64,000 nt of DNA from Caballeronia sordidicola. GTDB taxonomy: Bacteria > Pseudomonadota > Gammaproteobacteria > Burkholderiales > Burkholderiaceae. Location: assembly GCF_001544455.2 (NCBI RefSeq), contig NZ_FCOC02000004.1:62001-126000 (forward strand). Reading direction: 5' to 3'. The notes under the pieces are model-generated. The model ran no database searches. It was not told the origin of the DNA and worked only from the letters and a program-made list of their open reading frames with translations. Shown here piece after piece: positions 45,038-53,374 of the stretch (position 1 is its first letter; the number at the start of each line of letters is the position of its first letter). The position numbers and the translations under genes are program-made.

Positions 45038-46216
45038 TTATTGATCGAGTGGCGCGCCGTCGATAGTGCGACGCATCGATACCGGCCGATAGAGCGGTTC
45101 GCGCAGCGCTTCCACGTTGTCGTGCAATTCGACACCGATCCCCGGCGCATCCGGCACCGCGATAAAGCCCGCTTTCGGCACAGGATGGCCTTTGACCAGA
45201 TCCGAGCCAAGCAGCTTCTGGCCCGACTTCAGCACGAGGTTCTCGAAGCCCGTCGGATACTCCTGGATCGCAAAGTTCGGGACGGCCGCCGCGACCTGCA
45301 TGCACGCTGCGAGACTGATGGGCGAGAGCGGGTTGTGAGGCGCGATGTCGACGTTCTGCGCTTCGGCGAGCGCCGCGATTTTCTTCGCGCCGGTAATGCC
45401 GCCGCACACACACACCGACGTGCGCGCATAGCGCACGCCGCCGCCTGCAAGCTGCAAATGAAACTCGGCCGGTGTGGAGAAGCGCTCGCCCGTCGCAATC
45501 GGCACGCGGATCGCGTGGCCGACTGTCGTCATCTGCGGATAGAACTCGGGGCGCAACGGGTCTTCGAGCCACATCGGCGTGAGCGGTTCGAGCACCTGAC
45601 CGATGGCGATTGCTTCGGCCGGCGAAAGCCGGCGGTGCATTTCGATCAGCAGGTCGACGTCCGGGCCAACGGCCTCGCGGAACGCCATCACGCGCTCTTT
45701 CGCGTCGCGCACCTTGCCCGCGTGCGAGCGGAAATACGCCTCGCCTTCGGGTTCGTCGAGAAACGGGTTGATATGCCCGACCGCGGTGAACCCTTCGCTG
45801 CGCAGACGGCGGCATTCCGCCAGCACTTCGTCGAGCGTTTCGGCATAGACGTGGCCGTACACGCGCAGCTTGTTCCGATAAGCGCCGCCAAGCAGTTGCC
45901 AGACCGGCACTTGCAGGCGCTTGCCGAGCAGATCCCACAGCGCAATATCGATAGCCGATACCGCCGCGTTGACCGCGGTGCCGCGAAAGTGCGAGAAGCG
46001 CTGCATGACGTTCCAGTGCAGCTCGATCTGGTTCGCGTCCTGACCGACGAGGTATTTGCCGAACTTTTCGAGCGCCGCCTTGGCCGCTTCGATATGTCCC
46101 CACGAGCCCGCTTCGCCGTACCCGGTGAGACCGGCTTCGGTACGGATGCGGGCATAAAGGAACTGGCCGATGTGCAGTGCTTCGACGGAGGTGATGCGAT
46201 GGACGTTTTGATTCAT
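45038..46216 (-). CDS. Enolase-superfamily sugar-acid dehydratase
   Basis: 392 residues of the mandelate racemase/muconate lactonizing enzyme family. Metal ligands appear as LLIEMHRRLSP near residue 207, MWLEDPLRPE near 233 and ATGERFSTP near 259; the catalytic His is in IAPHNPLSP near 309. This set resembles galactonate and related acid-sugar dehydratases, though the first ligand motif is EMHRR rather than DFHGR. The downstream transporter and divergent GntR regulator support a small sugar-acid catabolic unit. Substrate uncertain. Confidence 0.87.
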   Translation of the reverse strand: MNQNVHRITSVEALHIGQFLYARIRTEAGLTGYGEAGSWGHIEAAKAALEKFGKYLVGQDANQIELHWNVMQRFSHFRGTAVNAAVSAIDIALWDLLGKRLQVPVWQLLGGAYRNKLRVYGHVYAETLDEVLAECRRLRSEGFTAVGHINPFLDEPEGEAYFRSHAGKVRDAKERVMAFREAVGPDVDLLIEMHRRLSPAEAIAIGQVLEPLTPMWLEDPLRPEFYPQMTTVGHAIRVPIATGERFSTPAEFHLQLAGGGVRYARTSVCVCGGITGAKKIAALAEAQNVDIAPHNPLSPISLAACMQVAAAVPNFAIQEYPTGFENLVLKSGQKLLGSDLVKGHPVPKAGFIAVPDAPGIGVELHDNVEALREPLYRPVSMRRTIDGAPLDQ

Positions 46217-46340
46217 TAAGGGTCTCGACGGCGTGAAAGTCTGGGTCGACAGGACGCGGTCTCGCGCCCTGTGAACGTCGAGATGAACTTTATGAAGAAC
46301 GCCGGGCTTTGGGAATCAAATTCTGTAGCGTTGCTTCTAC

Positions 46341-46354
46341 ATTCTATATAGAAT
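46341..46354. promoter_or_regulatory. Palindromic operator between the dehydratase and GntR gene
   Basis: ATTCTATATAGAAT is a perfect 14-bp palindrome six bases before the GntR start codon, in the divergent promoter region. It is the natural site for the regulator to control both itself and the sugar-acid operon. Confidence 0.6.
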
Positions 46355-46360
46355 TCGCGC

Positions 46361-47110
46361 ATGGACCCTCTCGATCTCAGCCCGGCCTTTGTGCGTCTGG
46401 CAAGGCATCTGCGCGAACGTATTGTCGGCGGCGAATGGCTGCCAGGTCAGTTGCTGCCGGGAGAAGAGGCGCTTGCCAAGGAGTTGAGAGTCAGCGTGGG
46501 GACCGTGCGCAAGGCCTTCGACGTACTCAGCGGGCAGGGCCTGGTGACGCGGCATCGCGGGCGCGGCACGTTCGTGGCGCGGGCGACCAATGAGCGTGCA
46601 TTCACGAGCTTCTTTCGTCTTGTCGACCGAAGGAATGGCGTGAAGCGTTTGCCGGTGGACACAATTCTGCTGCGCGAACGCGCCACGGCCGACGCCGGCG
46701 AATGCGCCGCGTTGAAGCTCGTGGCGGGGTCGTGGGTCTATCGGTTGCGGCGGCGACGCACGCTTGACGATACCCCGCTCGTCGTCGAGACGATCACCTT
46801 TCCTCACGCGCGCGTGGGCGAGCAGGAATGGGGCGACGACGGCGCGAGCGCGCATCTTGTCTATTCGTTTCTGGAACAGCAGTGCGGCGTGTCGGTGAGC
46901 CGCGTGGAGGATCGCCTGCAGGCGTGTCTGCTGCCCGGTGATGTGGCGCAGGACTTCGGCCTGCCTGCAGGTCATCCGGTGTTGCTATCCGTCCGTACCG
47001 CGTTCGACCTGCGTGGCGCGCCTGTTGAATATCGCCGCTCATGGACGATCACCGATACACAAGACTATCTCAGCGAATTGCGCTGGGTTGCAGGCGACGA
47101 ACTGCCCTGA
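46361..47110 (+). CDS. GntR-family regulator with UTRA domain
   Basis: 249 residues. The winged helix occupies residues 1-75 (LARHLRERIVGGEWLPGQLLPGEEALAKELRVSVGTVRKAFDVL and RHRGRGTFVA). The rest is a UTRA effector domain (HutC subfamily; VYRLRRRRTLDDTPLVVETITFP, PVLLSVRTAFDLRGAPVEYRRSW). It is divergent from the dehydratase-MFS operon with a palindrome between, so it likely represses it until the sugar acid appears. Confidence 0.92.
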   Translation: MDPLDLSPAFVRLARHLRERIVGGEWLPGQLLPGEEALAKELRVSVGTVRKAFDVLSGQGLVTRHRGRGTFVARATNERAFTSFFRLVDRRNGVKRLPVDTILLRERATADAGECAALKLVAGSWVYRLRRRRTLDDTPLVVETITFPHARVGEQEWGDDGASAHLVYSFLEQQCGVSVSRVEDRLQACLLPGDVAQDFGLPAGHPVLLSVRTAFDLRGAPVEYRRSWTITDTQDYLSELRWVAGDELP

Positions 47111-47160
47111 GCATGGACCAGACATCGTGACGCACGCGGCGGCGTCCATGTGTTTCATTT

Positions 47161-47217
47161 CGCGACAGCGTCCGCGCCCGCTTATCGATCAAGCGTCCGA
47201 TTCTGCGACAGTCCGCG
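47161..47217 (+). promoter_or_regulatory. Paired GCGACAG...TCCGCG elements, candidate enhancer
   Basis: GCGACAG then TCCGCG occurs at 47162-47176 and again at 47205-47217, 43 bases apart, 105-160 bases before the predicted sigma-54 start. The distance suits an upstream activating sequence for a bacterial enhancer-binding protein such as the one at 60084. Confidence 0.4.
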
Positions 47218-47296
47218 AAACCCGAAAACCCGAAGCGGCGACTCATCCCCTCTCTCCACCAAGCTTCGCGCCTGGCTCGGTTCACGAGCGTTCCAT

Positions 47297-47313
47297 CGGC
47301 ATAAAGCTTGCAT
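47297..47313 (+). promoter_or_regulatory. Sigma-54 (-24/-12) promoter of the adh operon
   Basis: CGGCAT-AAAGC-TTGCAT matches the TGGCAC-N5-TTGC consensus well, with GG at 47298-47299 and GC at 47310-47311 spaced exactly 10 bases. Predicted start is near 47323, giving a leader of about 87 bases to the GTG. Confidence 0.65.
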
Positions 47314-47409
47314 AGTCCACACCGATAAAAACGCGACAGGGAACGCGGGAGAACCCGCCCGGTTCGTCCGGCCAAATGTCCCCGTCAAGCCGTGACAAGG
47401 AGACGAAAC

Positions 47410-48453
47410 GTGAAAGCTTCCGTGCTGCATGCATACGATGAATCATTGAGCCGCGATGAGTTCGTGCGTTATGAGGATGTCGAGGATCCGAAAATCACGC
47501 GCCCCACAGACGTGATCGTGCGTATTGGAGGCGCGGGTGTTTGCCGTACCGACCTGCACGTTGTCGAAGGTATCTGGCGCAGCAAGGTCGACGTTGTCTT
47601 GCCCTACATCATGGGTCACGAAAACGCGGGCTGGGTCGAGGCGGTAGGCTCCGCCGTGGAAAGCATCAAGGTCGGCGACCCCGTGATCTGCCATCCGCTC
47701 GTGACCAGCGGTCACTGCCTTGCATGCCGGCGCGGTGACGACATGCATGCAACCGATAGCAGTTTCCCAGGCATCAATGCGAATGGCGGATACGCGGAAT
47801 ACCTGCTGACAGGCGAGCGGTCCCTGATCAAACTGCCCACGTCGCTGGCGCCTAAAGATGTCGCGCCTTATACCGACGCCGGACTGACCGCGTACCGCGC
47901 GGCCAAGAAAGCATCGCGCCATTTGCTGCCGGGCCAGTTTGCGGTCGTGATTGGCGCCGGGGGCCTGGGGCATATCGGCATTCAGGTCTTGAAGGCGCTT
48001 TGCGCAGCTGAAATCATCGTTGTCGACCGTTCGGAAACTGCGCTGCAACTCGCGAAGGAATGCGGCGCGGATCATACGGTCAAGGGCGGGACAGACGAAG
48101 TGCAAGGCGTGCTCGAGTTGACCGGCGGCAATGGCGCGGAGGCGGTCATCGATTTCGTCGGTGAAGGCGATGCGATCGCCAAGGGCCTCGACATGACGCG
48201 CAACGGCGGCTTCTATTACATCGTCGGTTATGGCGGCAAGATCGAGTTGCCCACTATCGACATGATCACCAGCGAGAAGACGATTGTCGGCAATCTGGTC
48301 GGGACGTATCCCGAACTGGTCGAACTGATGGCGTTGGCCGACCGTGGACTGGTTCATCTGGCCACAAAGGAATACCGCCTGAGCGAGGCGAATCAGGCGC
48401 TCAAGGACCTGCATCACGGCAAGGTCAGGGGCCGTGCGGTGCTCATTCCATAG
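47410..48453 (+). CDS. Zinc-type NAD-dependent alcohol dehydrogenase
   Basis: 347 residues from a GTG start preceded by AAGGAG. The catalytic-zinc region is intact: Cys45 in GVCRTD and His70-Glu71 in MGHENAG. The Rossmann motif is IGAGGLGHIG near 186. The structural-zinc loop SGHCLACRRGDDMHA has the standard spacing, but Ser100 and Ala114 replace two of the four Cys, leaving Cys103 and Cys106, so the second zinc is probably absent. In alkane clusters such enzymes oxidise the alcohol made by the monooxygenase (2-propanol for propane); this role is inferred. Confidence 0.9.
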   Translation: MKASVLHAYDESLSRDEFVRYEDVEDPKITRPTDVIVRIGGAGVCRTDLHVVEGIWRSKVDVVLPYIMGHENAGWVEAVGSAVESIKVGDPVICHPLVTSGHCLACRRGDDMHATDSSFPGINANGGYAEYLLTGERSLIKLPTSLAPKDVAPYTDAGLTAYRAAKKASRHLLPGQFAVVIGAGGLGHIGIQVLKALCAAEIIVVDRSETALQLAKECGADHTVKGGTDEVQGVLELTGGNGAEAVIDFVGEGDAIAKGLDMTRNGGFYYIVGYGGKIELPTIDMITSEKTIVGNLVGTYPELVELMALADRGLVHLATKEYRLSEANQALKDLHHGKVRGRAVLIP

Positions 48454-48477
48454 CGATGAATCCGTCGGGAGGACGCC

Positions 48478-48795
48478 GTGACGCCGCCGCAAGATTCGCC
48501 GCCAATTCCGGAGCGCGTGCGCCTGGTCATTGCATTGACCGAGGTGAATTCCCGCTATTTGCGTGGCGAAAATCGTTGCGCTGGCGCGGAGATCGAGTTG
48601 GCATGCGCTCTTGCGTGCGAGAAACGCGAAGGCGTCACGCCGGACCGGACGCGGGATATCGCGCAATTGCGGGAGCGCTTGAGCGCATCCGAAAGCGAGC
48701 TGCTTGCGGTTGAAGCCGAGCGTGCGTGGCTCGAGGACGAGCTGGCGAATTTCGATAGTGCGGAACCCGGCAAGAAACCCGGAGCGTTGCAATGA
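48478..48795 (+). CDS. Hypothetical coiled-coil protein between adh and the CobW GTPase
   Basis: 105 residues from a GTG preceded by GGGAGG. The protein is acidic and helical, with a heptad-like second half ([26 protein letters not shown]). No family is recognised. Its stop overlaps the CobW start by four bases, so it is coupled to a putative metallochaperone and may be a partner or adaptor. Confidence 0.65.
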   Translation: MTPPQDSPPIPERVRLVIALTEVNSRYLRGENRCAGAEIELACALACEKREGVTPDRTRDIAQLRERLSASESELLAVEAERAWLEDELANFDSAEPGKKPGALQ

Positions 48796-49796
48796 ACCGA
48801 ATTCCGGTCACGGTGCTTACCGGCTTTCTCGGCGCAGGCAAGACCACGTTGCTCAATCGCATATTGCGCGAGCAGCACGGCCGGCGTTATGCCGTTATCG
48901 TCAACGAATACGGCGAACTGGGCATTGATGGAGGCCTCGTCGTTGGCGCGGAAGATGAAGTAGTAGAACTGAACAACGGCTGCGTGTGCTGCAAGGTGCG
49001 CGGGGACCTGATCCGCGTGGTGTCGGGATTAATCAAGCGCAAGGCCGGCTTCGACGGCATCCTGATCGAGATGTCTGGTTTGGCGGATCCCGCGCCCGTG
49101 GTTCAGACATTCTTTATTGACGACGAGATTCGTCAGCGCACACGGCTCGACAGTGTGATTTGCGTGGTCGACGCGCTGCATCTGCAATCACGTCTTGCCG
49201 ATAGCCGCGAGCCTGCGGAGCAACTGGCGCAGGCTGACATCGTGTTGCTAAACAAGACGGATCTCGTCGATGCAACCAGCCTGGCGTCGGTAGAAGCGGC
49301 GATCCGTGGAATCAATCCAACCGCCGAGTTGCTGCACAGCGTGCGCTGTGCGGTGCCGCTTGCGCAATTACTCGATCGAGGCGCGTTTGACCTTGGACGC
49401 CTGCATATCGACGCGTCGCCGGATTACGTCCGGAAGCATTTGCGCGATGAGCGGCCATTCAGTCGCATATCCACGAATCCGGGCCGTCACAGCCACGGCA
49501 TAGACTGCGTGTCGCTGTGCGTCGAGCAGCCGCTGGAGCGCAGCCGGTTCCTTTCGTGGCTGCAACAGCTAGTGGTCGAACAGGGCCAGGATCTGCTGCG
49601 AGCCAAGGGAATTGTCGACCTCGCGGGATCGGACCGTCGCTTCGTGTTCCAGGGCGTGCACATGACCATCGACACGGATTTCGACCGGCCCTGGCGAGCC
49701 GATGAAGTACGCGATAGCAAGCTGGTGTTTATCGGCCGCAATCTCGATGGGCGCGGATTGCGGGAGAGCATTGGGCGTTGCACGAGCGACTCATGA
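48792..49796 (+). CDS. CobW/COG0523 G3E-family GTPase, putative metallochaperone
   Basis: 334 residues. It has Walker [12 protein letters not shown] near residue 12, the metal-binding CxCC motif [12 protein letters not shown] near 62, [10 protein letters not shown] near 93, and the G4 motif NKTD near 155. A GRHSHGID segment near 230 is His-containing, and the C-terminal CobW_C domain is present. Family members deliver metals (zinc, cobalt, iron) to client enzymes with GTP hydrolysis. Placement right after adh suggests metal insertion into the dehydrogenase or the monooxygenase. It overlaps the next gene by ATGA. Confidence 0.9.
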   Translation: MNRIPVTVLTGFLGAGKTTLLNRILREQHGRRYAVIVNEYGELGIDGGLVVGAEDEVVELNNGCVCCKVRGDLIRVVSGLIKRKAGFDGILIEMSGLADPAPVVQTFFIDDEIRQRTRLDSVICVVDALHLQSRLADSREPAEQLAQADIVLLNKTDLVDATSLASVEAAIRGINPTAELLHSVRCAVPLAQLLDRGAFDLGRLHIDASPDYVRKHLRDERPFSRISTNPGRHSHGIDCVSLCVEQPLERSRFLSWLQQLVVEQGQDLLRAKGIVDLAGSDRRFVFQGVHMTIDTDFDRPWRADEVRDSKLVFIGRNLDGRGLRESIGRCTSDS

Positions 49797-50884
49797 ACGC
49801 GCCGCTGTCTTTGATCGAATTGCTCGGGGCGCGTTCGTTGACGGATGCCGCCGTTGTCGCCATTGCGTGGGACTTTGCGGGAAGCCACGCAGGGTTCGCG
49901 CTGGGCGACGGCACAGTGGCGTTCACGGCGGCCGCGTGGCCCGGTGGACCCGTGGTCAGGCCCCGGCAGGGCGGCGGTGTCGAATTCGTGCCTGCGCGAG
50001 AACCGCCGGCGCCGGTAACCCGTTTCAGCGTGCATGACGGTACGTGTCTTGCGCTTGCTGCCGATCCGGAAGGCGGCTTTCTGAGTGGCGGAGACGACGG
50101 CCGGCTTGTTCACTTGAATGTGGACGGTACGAGCGAGGTACTCATCGATTCCGCCGGCGAGTGGATCGATCTCGTTGCCACAACGTGTGCCGGGCGAGCT
50201 TATGCAACCGGTCGCCGGGTGCACTGGCTGGGAACGAGGCCGGCAAGCCTGCCGCTGCCCGGATCGGCGACGGCCCTCGTCTTCAATGCTACCGGCGACC
50301 AGTTGGCGATTGCGCACCGTGGCGGCGTCACGCTGTGGCCAGTCGACTCTCATGTTCTCCGCCCGCTTGCGTGGCCTGGCTACCACCGCAGCGTTGCGTG
50401 GAGTCCCGACGGCCGTTATTTAGTGAGCGGCATGGAGGAGAACGCGCTGCACGGATGGCGCTTGCCCGATGGCGGCGACATCGAAATGGGCGGGTATTCC
50501 GGGCAACCTCGATCGTTATCGTTTTCGGCGGACGGCCGCGTTCTGGTGACTAGCGGCGGTCCGCGCGTGATCTGCTGGCGGTTCGACCCCCCTGGCGGCG
50601 ACGATCAACCTGGAGAGTGCGGCATCGCGGGCAAGACGCCCGTCACGTGTGTTGCTTGCCATCCTGCGCATCCGTTGATCGCGGTCGGGTATCACAACGG
50701 CGCGGTACTGCTGTGCCAGCCGGGCGGCAGTGACATTCTTTTCGTGAAGCCGTCTGGCGACAGTCCTGTCAGCGCCGTCACGTGGTCGCCCGATGGCTGC
50801 CGGCTGGCCATGGGCACGCAAGCGGGCGAGATCGGTCTCGTATTGTTGCCGGAGGCGCTGTTTCACTTCGAAGGCACGCATTGA
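49793..50884 (+). CDS. WD40-like beta-propeller protein
   Basis: 363 residues starting at the ATG overlapping the CobW stop. Repeats of the WD40 type occur through the chain, e.g. [27 protein letters not shown] near 80-107, [28 protein letters not shown] near 200, [24 protein letters not shown] near 240 and [25 protein letters not shown] near 325. No signal peptide, so cytoplasmic. WD40 proteins are scaffolds; coupling to a CobW GTPase suggests it brings the metallochaperone to its client. Confidence 0.85.
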   Translation: MNAPLSLIELLGARSLTDAAVVAIAWDFAGSHAGFALGDGTVAFTAAAWPGGPVVRPRQGGGVEFVPAREPPAPVTRFSVHDGTCLALAADPEGGFLSGGDDGRLVHLNVDGTSEVLIDSAGEWIDLVATTCAGRAYATGRRVHWLGTRPASLPLPGSATALVFNATGDQLAIAHRGGVTLWPVDSHVLRPLAWPGYHRSVAWSPDGRYLVSGMEENALHGWRLPDGGDIEMGGYSGQPRSLSFSADGRVLVTSGGPRVICWRFDPPGGDDQPGECGIAGKTPVTCVACHPAHPLIAVGYHNGAVLLCQPGGSDILFVKPSGDSPVSAVTWSPDGCRLAMGTQAGEIGLVLLPEALFHFEGTH

Positions 50885-50923
50885 GGGACACGCCATTCCT
50901 ATTACATAAAGACGGAGGCAATC

Positions 50924-51127
50924 ATGGCCGATACACATCCAACCAAGGATCAATTCTTCGAGCGGCTGGGCGCAATGGGTGACGAAATGATCGAGGCCTA
51001 CGGTCGTGATTTCGCAATGGGCGCCCTTGTGCTTGCGGCCCGGTTCATTGCCGAAAGAAAGCCGAATGGCGAAGACGCACAGAGCGTGATTCATACGGGC
51101 GATCAAGGTGGACGGCCGGGACTGTAG
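50924..51127 (+). CDS. Hypothetical 67-residue protein ending the adh-cobW-WD40 operon
   Basis: A good GGAGG ribosome site precedes the ATG. The protein is helical: DQFFERLGAMGDEMIEAYGRDFAMGALVLAARFIAERK, then a polar Gly-rich tail. I recognise no family. It sits 39 bases after the WD40 gene on the same strand, so it is probably co-transcribed. Confidence 0.6.
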   Translation: MADTHPTKDQFFERLGAMGDEMIEAYGRDFAMGALVLAARFIAERKPNGEDAQSVIHTGDQGGRPGL

Positions 51128-51635
51128 CTACAGACCGGTTTTAAAAAATAGTTCGGGATCCATATGTATGGTCACGCGCTGACGTGAGCCTTTTGTCTTA
51201 CGGCGTCCCGAACGGGCAACACGTGACAGCCACGAGCGTCCCAATATTGGACAGATCGGCGAAACGCAAATGTCGCATAACAAAACAGAATTCGCGGCTC
51301 CATGCTCACCCGGGACAAGCTCATATGCCATGCAGCCTTATAGCGCGAGACATGCGCCTCGTTGGCATGCAAATCGCTCTACAAGAGCAGATCGAGACCC
51401 AAGCGTCGATGATCCGAAGTGCATAACCAAAACGACTGGAGGCATGGATCGTGAAGACCGTACCCAAACATCCGTCTGTTCCATATTCCCGCGCACTTTT
51501 TTGTTCGCGACAGTAATCACCGCCTGCGTTGTTGATTGTTGACTCCGGCCGAAGCGTCAATTGGCCCAGCCCCATAGCGCCGCCGTACGAAATCCGAATC
51601 CGGCGGTGAATCGTGAAATGGAAAAGGAGAGCTCG
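51128..51635. promoter_or_regulatory. Regulatory region of the monooxygenase operon
   Basis: No gene is supported in these 508 bases. An inverted pair GTTCGGGA (51151-51158) and TCCCGAAC (51206-51213) could form a long stem-loop. CCAATATTGG is a perfect palindrome at 51241-51250. TGGCAT-GCAAA-TCGCT at 51363-51378 has GG and GC 10 bases apart and is a fair sigma-54 promoter candidate, with a start near 51389 and a leader of about 245 bases. The palindrome lies about 140 bases upstream of that start, right for an enhancer. Confidence 0.5.
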
Positions 51636-53306
51636 ATGTCTGATGGATTAACCCTCAACAAGATCACCTCCCAGCGTGGGATAAGCATTGGCGAGGCGGC
51701 ACGCCGCGTTGCCGATCTCGGCTGGACGCCCAGTTACGTTCAGGAAGCAATGACCTTCCCGACTGACTACAAGATCAGCAAGGCGCCACGCGACCCGATG
51801 AAACAGGTGCTGCGTTCCTATTTTCCAATGCAGGAAGAGAAGGACAACCGCGTCTACGGTGCGCTCGACGCAGCGTTGCGCGGCGACATGTTTCGCAACG
51901 TGCAGCCGCGCTGGGTCGAGTGGATGAAGCTGTTCCTTGCAATCATCCCGTTCCCGGAAATTTCCGCGGCGCGTTCAATGGCGATGCTCGGCCGTCTGGC
52001 TCCAGGAGAAGAACTGCGTACGGGTTTCACCATGCAGATGGTCGATGAATTCCGGCATTCGACTATTCAGATGAACCTGAAGAAGTGGTACATGGAGAAC
52101 TACATCGACCCGGCCGGATTCGACATCACGGAGGCGGCGTTCGGCAAGTGCTATGCGACCACGATTGGCCGCCAGTTCGCCGAAGGTTTCCTGACCGGTG
52201 ACGCAGTAACGGCGGCGAATGTGTTCCTGCAAGTGGTTGCTGAAACGGCGTTCACGAACACCCTGTTCGTCGCCATGCCGTCAGAAGCCGCGCGCAACGG
52301 CGACTATGCGTTGCCAACGGTATTCCTGTCCGTGCAGTCCGATGAAAGCCGGCATATAGGCAACGGACATTCGCTGGTGATGTCGATCATCAACGACCCC
52401 GACAATCATCTGCTGCTGGAACGCGATCTTCGCTACGCCTTCTGGCAGAACCATGCCATTGTGGACGCGGCCATTGGAACGTTCATCGAGTACGGCACCA
52501 CGGATCGCGACAAGAACAAGGAATCGTACGTGGAGTTGTGGCACCGGTGGATTTATGAGGATTACTACCGTACCTACATGCTGCCGCTCGAAAAATATGG
52601 CATCAAGATTCACCACGACGACGTGGGCGCCGCGTGGGATCGTCTGGTCAAGAAGAATTACGTGCACAAGGTCGCGCAATTCTTCTCCGTGGGCTGGCCG
52701 GTCAACTTCTGGCGTATCGAAGCGCAGACCGAAAAGGACTTTGAGTGGTTCGAACACAAGTACCCGGGCTGGTACGCCGAATTCGGCGACTACTGGAAGT
52801 GGTACGCGAAGAAGAGCGTCCCTGGCGAGACCAACATGTTGTTCGACCAGGAAAACGGTTACGTGTACCCGCACCGCTGCTGGAGTTGCCTGGTGCCGTG
52901 CCTGATCCGCGAAGACTTTGTGGTCGATGAAGTGGACGGGCAGTTGTACACGTATTGCTCGGAGCTGTGCCGCTGGACTCACAAAGTGGCGTTCGCCCCG
53001 GAATACGAAGGACGGCCGACGCCCGCCATGGGACGCTTTAGCGGACGTCGCGAATGGGAGGAGGTCTATCACGGATGGGACCTGGCCGATTGCATCAAGG
53101 ATCTCGGCTTCGTGCGCAGCGACGGCAAGACCCTGGTGCCGCAACCGCATCTTCGCTTCGACGACAGGAACATGTGGACGCTCGACCATGTTCGCGGGCA
53201 CGTGATCCAGAGCCCAATTGTTCTGCTTCGGGGCATGACGCCTGAGCAGCGCGAGAAGCACATCGCTGAATACAAGGCCGGCTTCAAGATCAACCCGGTT
53301 AATTGA
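51636..53306 (+). CDS. prmA: Propane/acetone-type monooxygenase, hydroxylase large subunit
   Basis: 556 residues from the ATG at 51636 with AGGAGA upstream. It is a soluble diiron monooxygenase alpha subunit: EExxR-like EELRT near residue 124, the first DEFRHS near 136, and the second DESRH near 236 give the carboxylate/His ligands. DNRVYGALDAALRGDMFRNVQPRWVEWMKLFLAIIPFPEISAARSM and VAETAFTNTLFVAMP are close to actinobacterial PrmA/MimA. The subunit activates O2 to hydroxylate propane (2-position), or acetone to acetol in MimA. First gene of the operon. Confidence 0.93.
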   Translation: MSDGLTLNKITSQRGISIGEAARRVADLGWTPSYVQEAMTFPTDYKISKAPRDPMKQVLRSYFPMQEEKDNRVYGALDAALRGDMFRNVQPRWVEWMKLFLAIIPFPEISAARSMAMLGRLAPGEELRTGFTMQMVDEFRHSTIQMNLKKWYMENYIDPAGFDITEAAFGKCYATTIGRQFAEGFLTGDAVTAANVFLQVVAETAFTNTLFVAMPSEAARNGDYALPTVFLSVQSDESRHIGNGHSLVMSIINDPDNHLLLERDLRYAFWQNHAIVDAAIGTFIEYGTTDRDKNKESYVELWHRWIYEDYYRTYMLPLEKYGIKIHHDDVGAAWDRLVKKNYVHKVAQFFSVGWPVNFWRIEAQTEKDFEWFEHKYPGWYAEFGDYWKWYAKKSVPGETNMLFDQENGYVYPHRCWSCLVPCLIREDFVVDEVDGQLYTYCSELCRWTHKVAFAPEYEGRPTPAMGRFSGRREWEEVYHGWDLADCIKDLGFVRSDGKTLVPQPHLRFDDRNMWTLDHVRGHVIQSPIVLLRGMTPEQREKHIAEYKAGFKINPVN

Positions 53307-53374
53307 TGAAGCGATGCCGTCCGGGAGCGAATGAGCGGTGAGCGTACCGCTTCCGGACGGATCAGGGAGGCACG

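Noticed and set aside
51184..51426. 80-codon ORF upstream of prmA
   Set aside because: It overlaps the inverted repeats and sigma-54 candidate, has no good ribosome site and shows no protein-like pattern.
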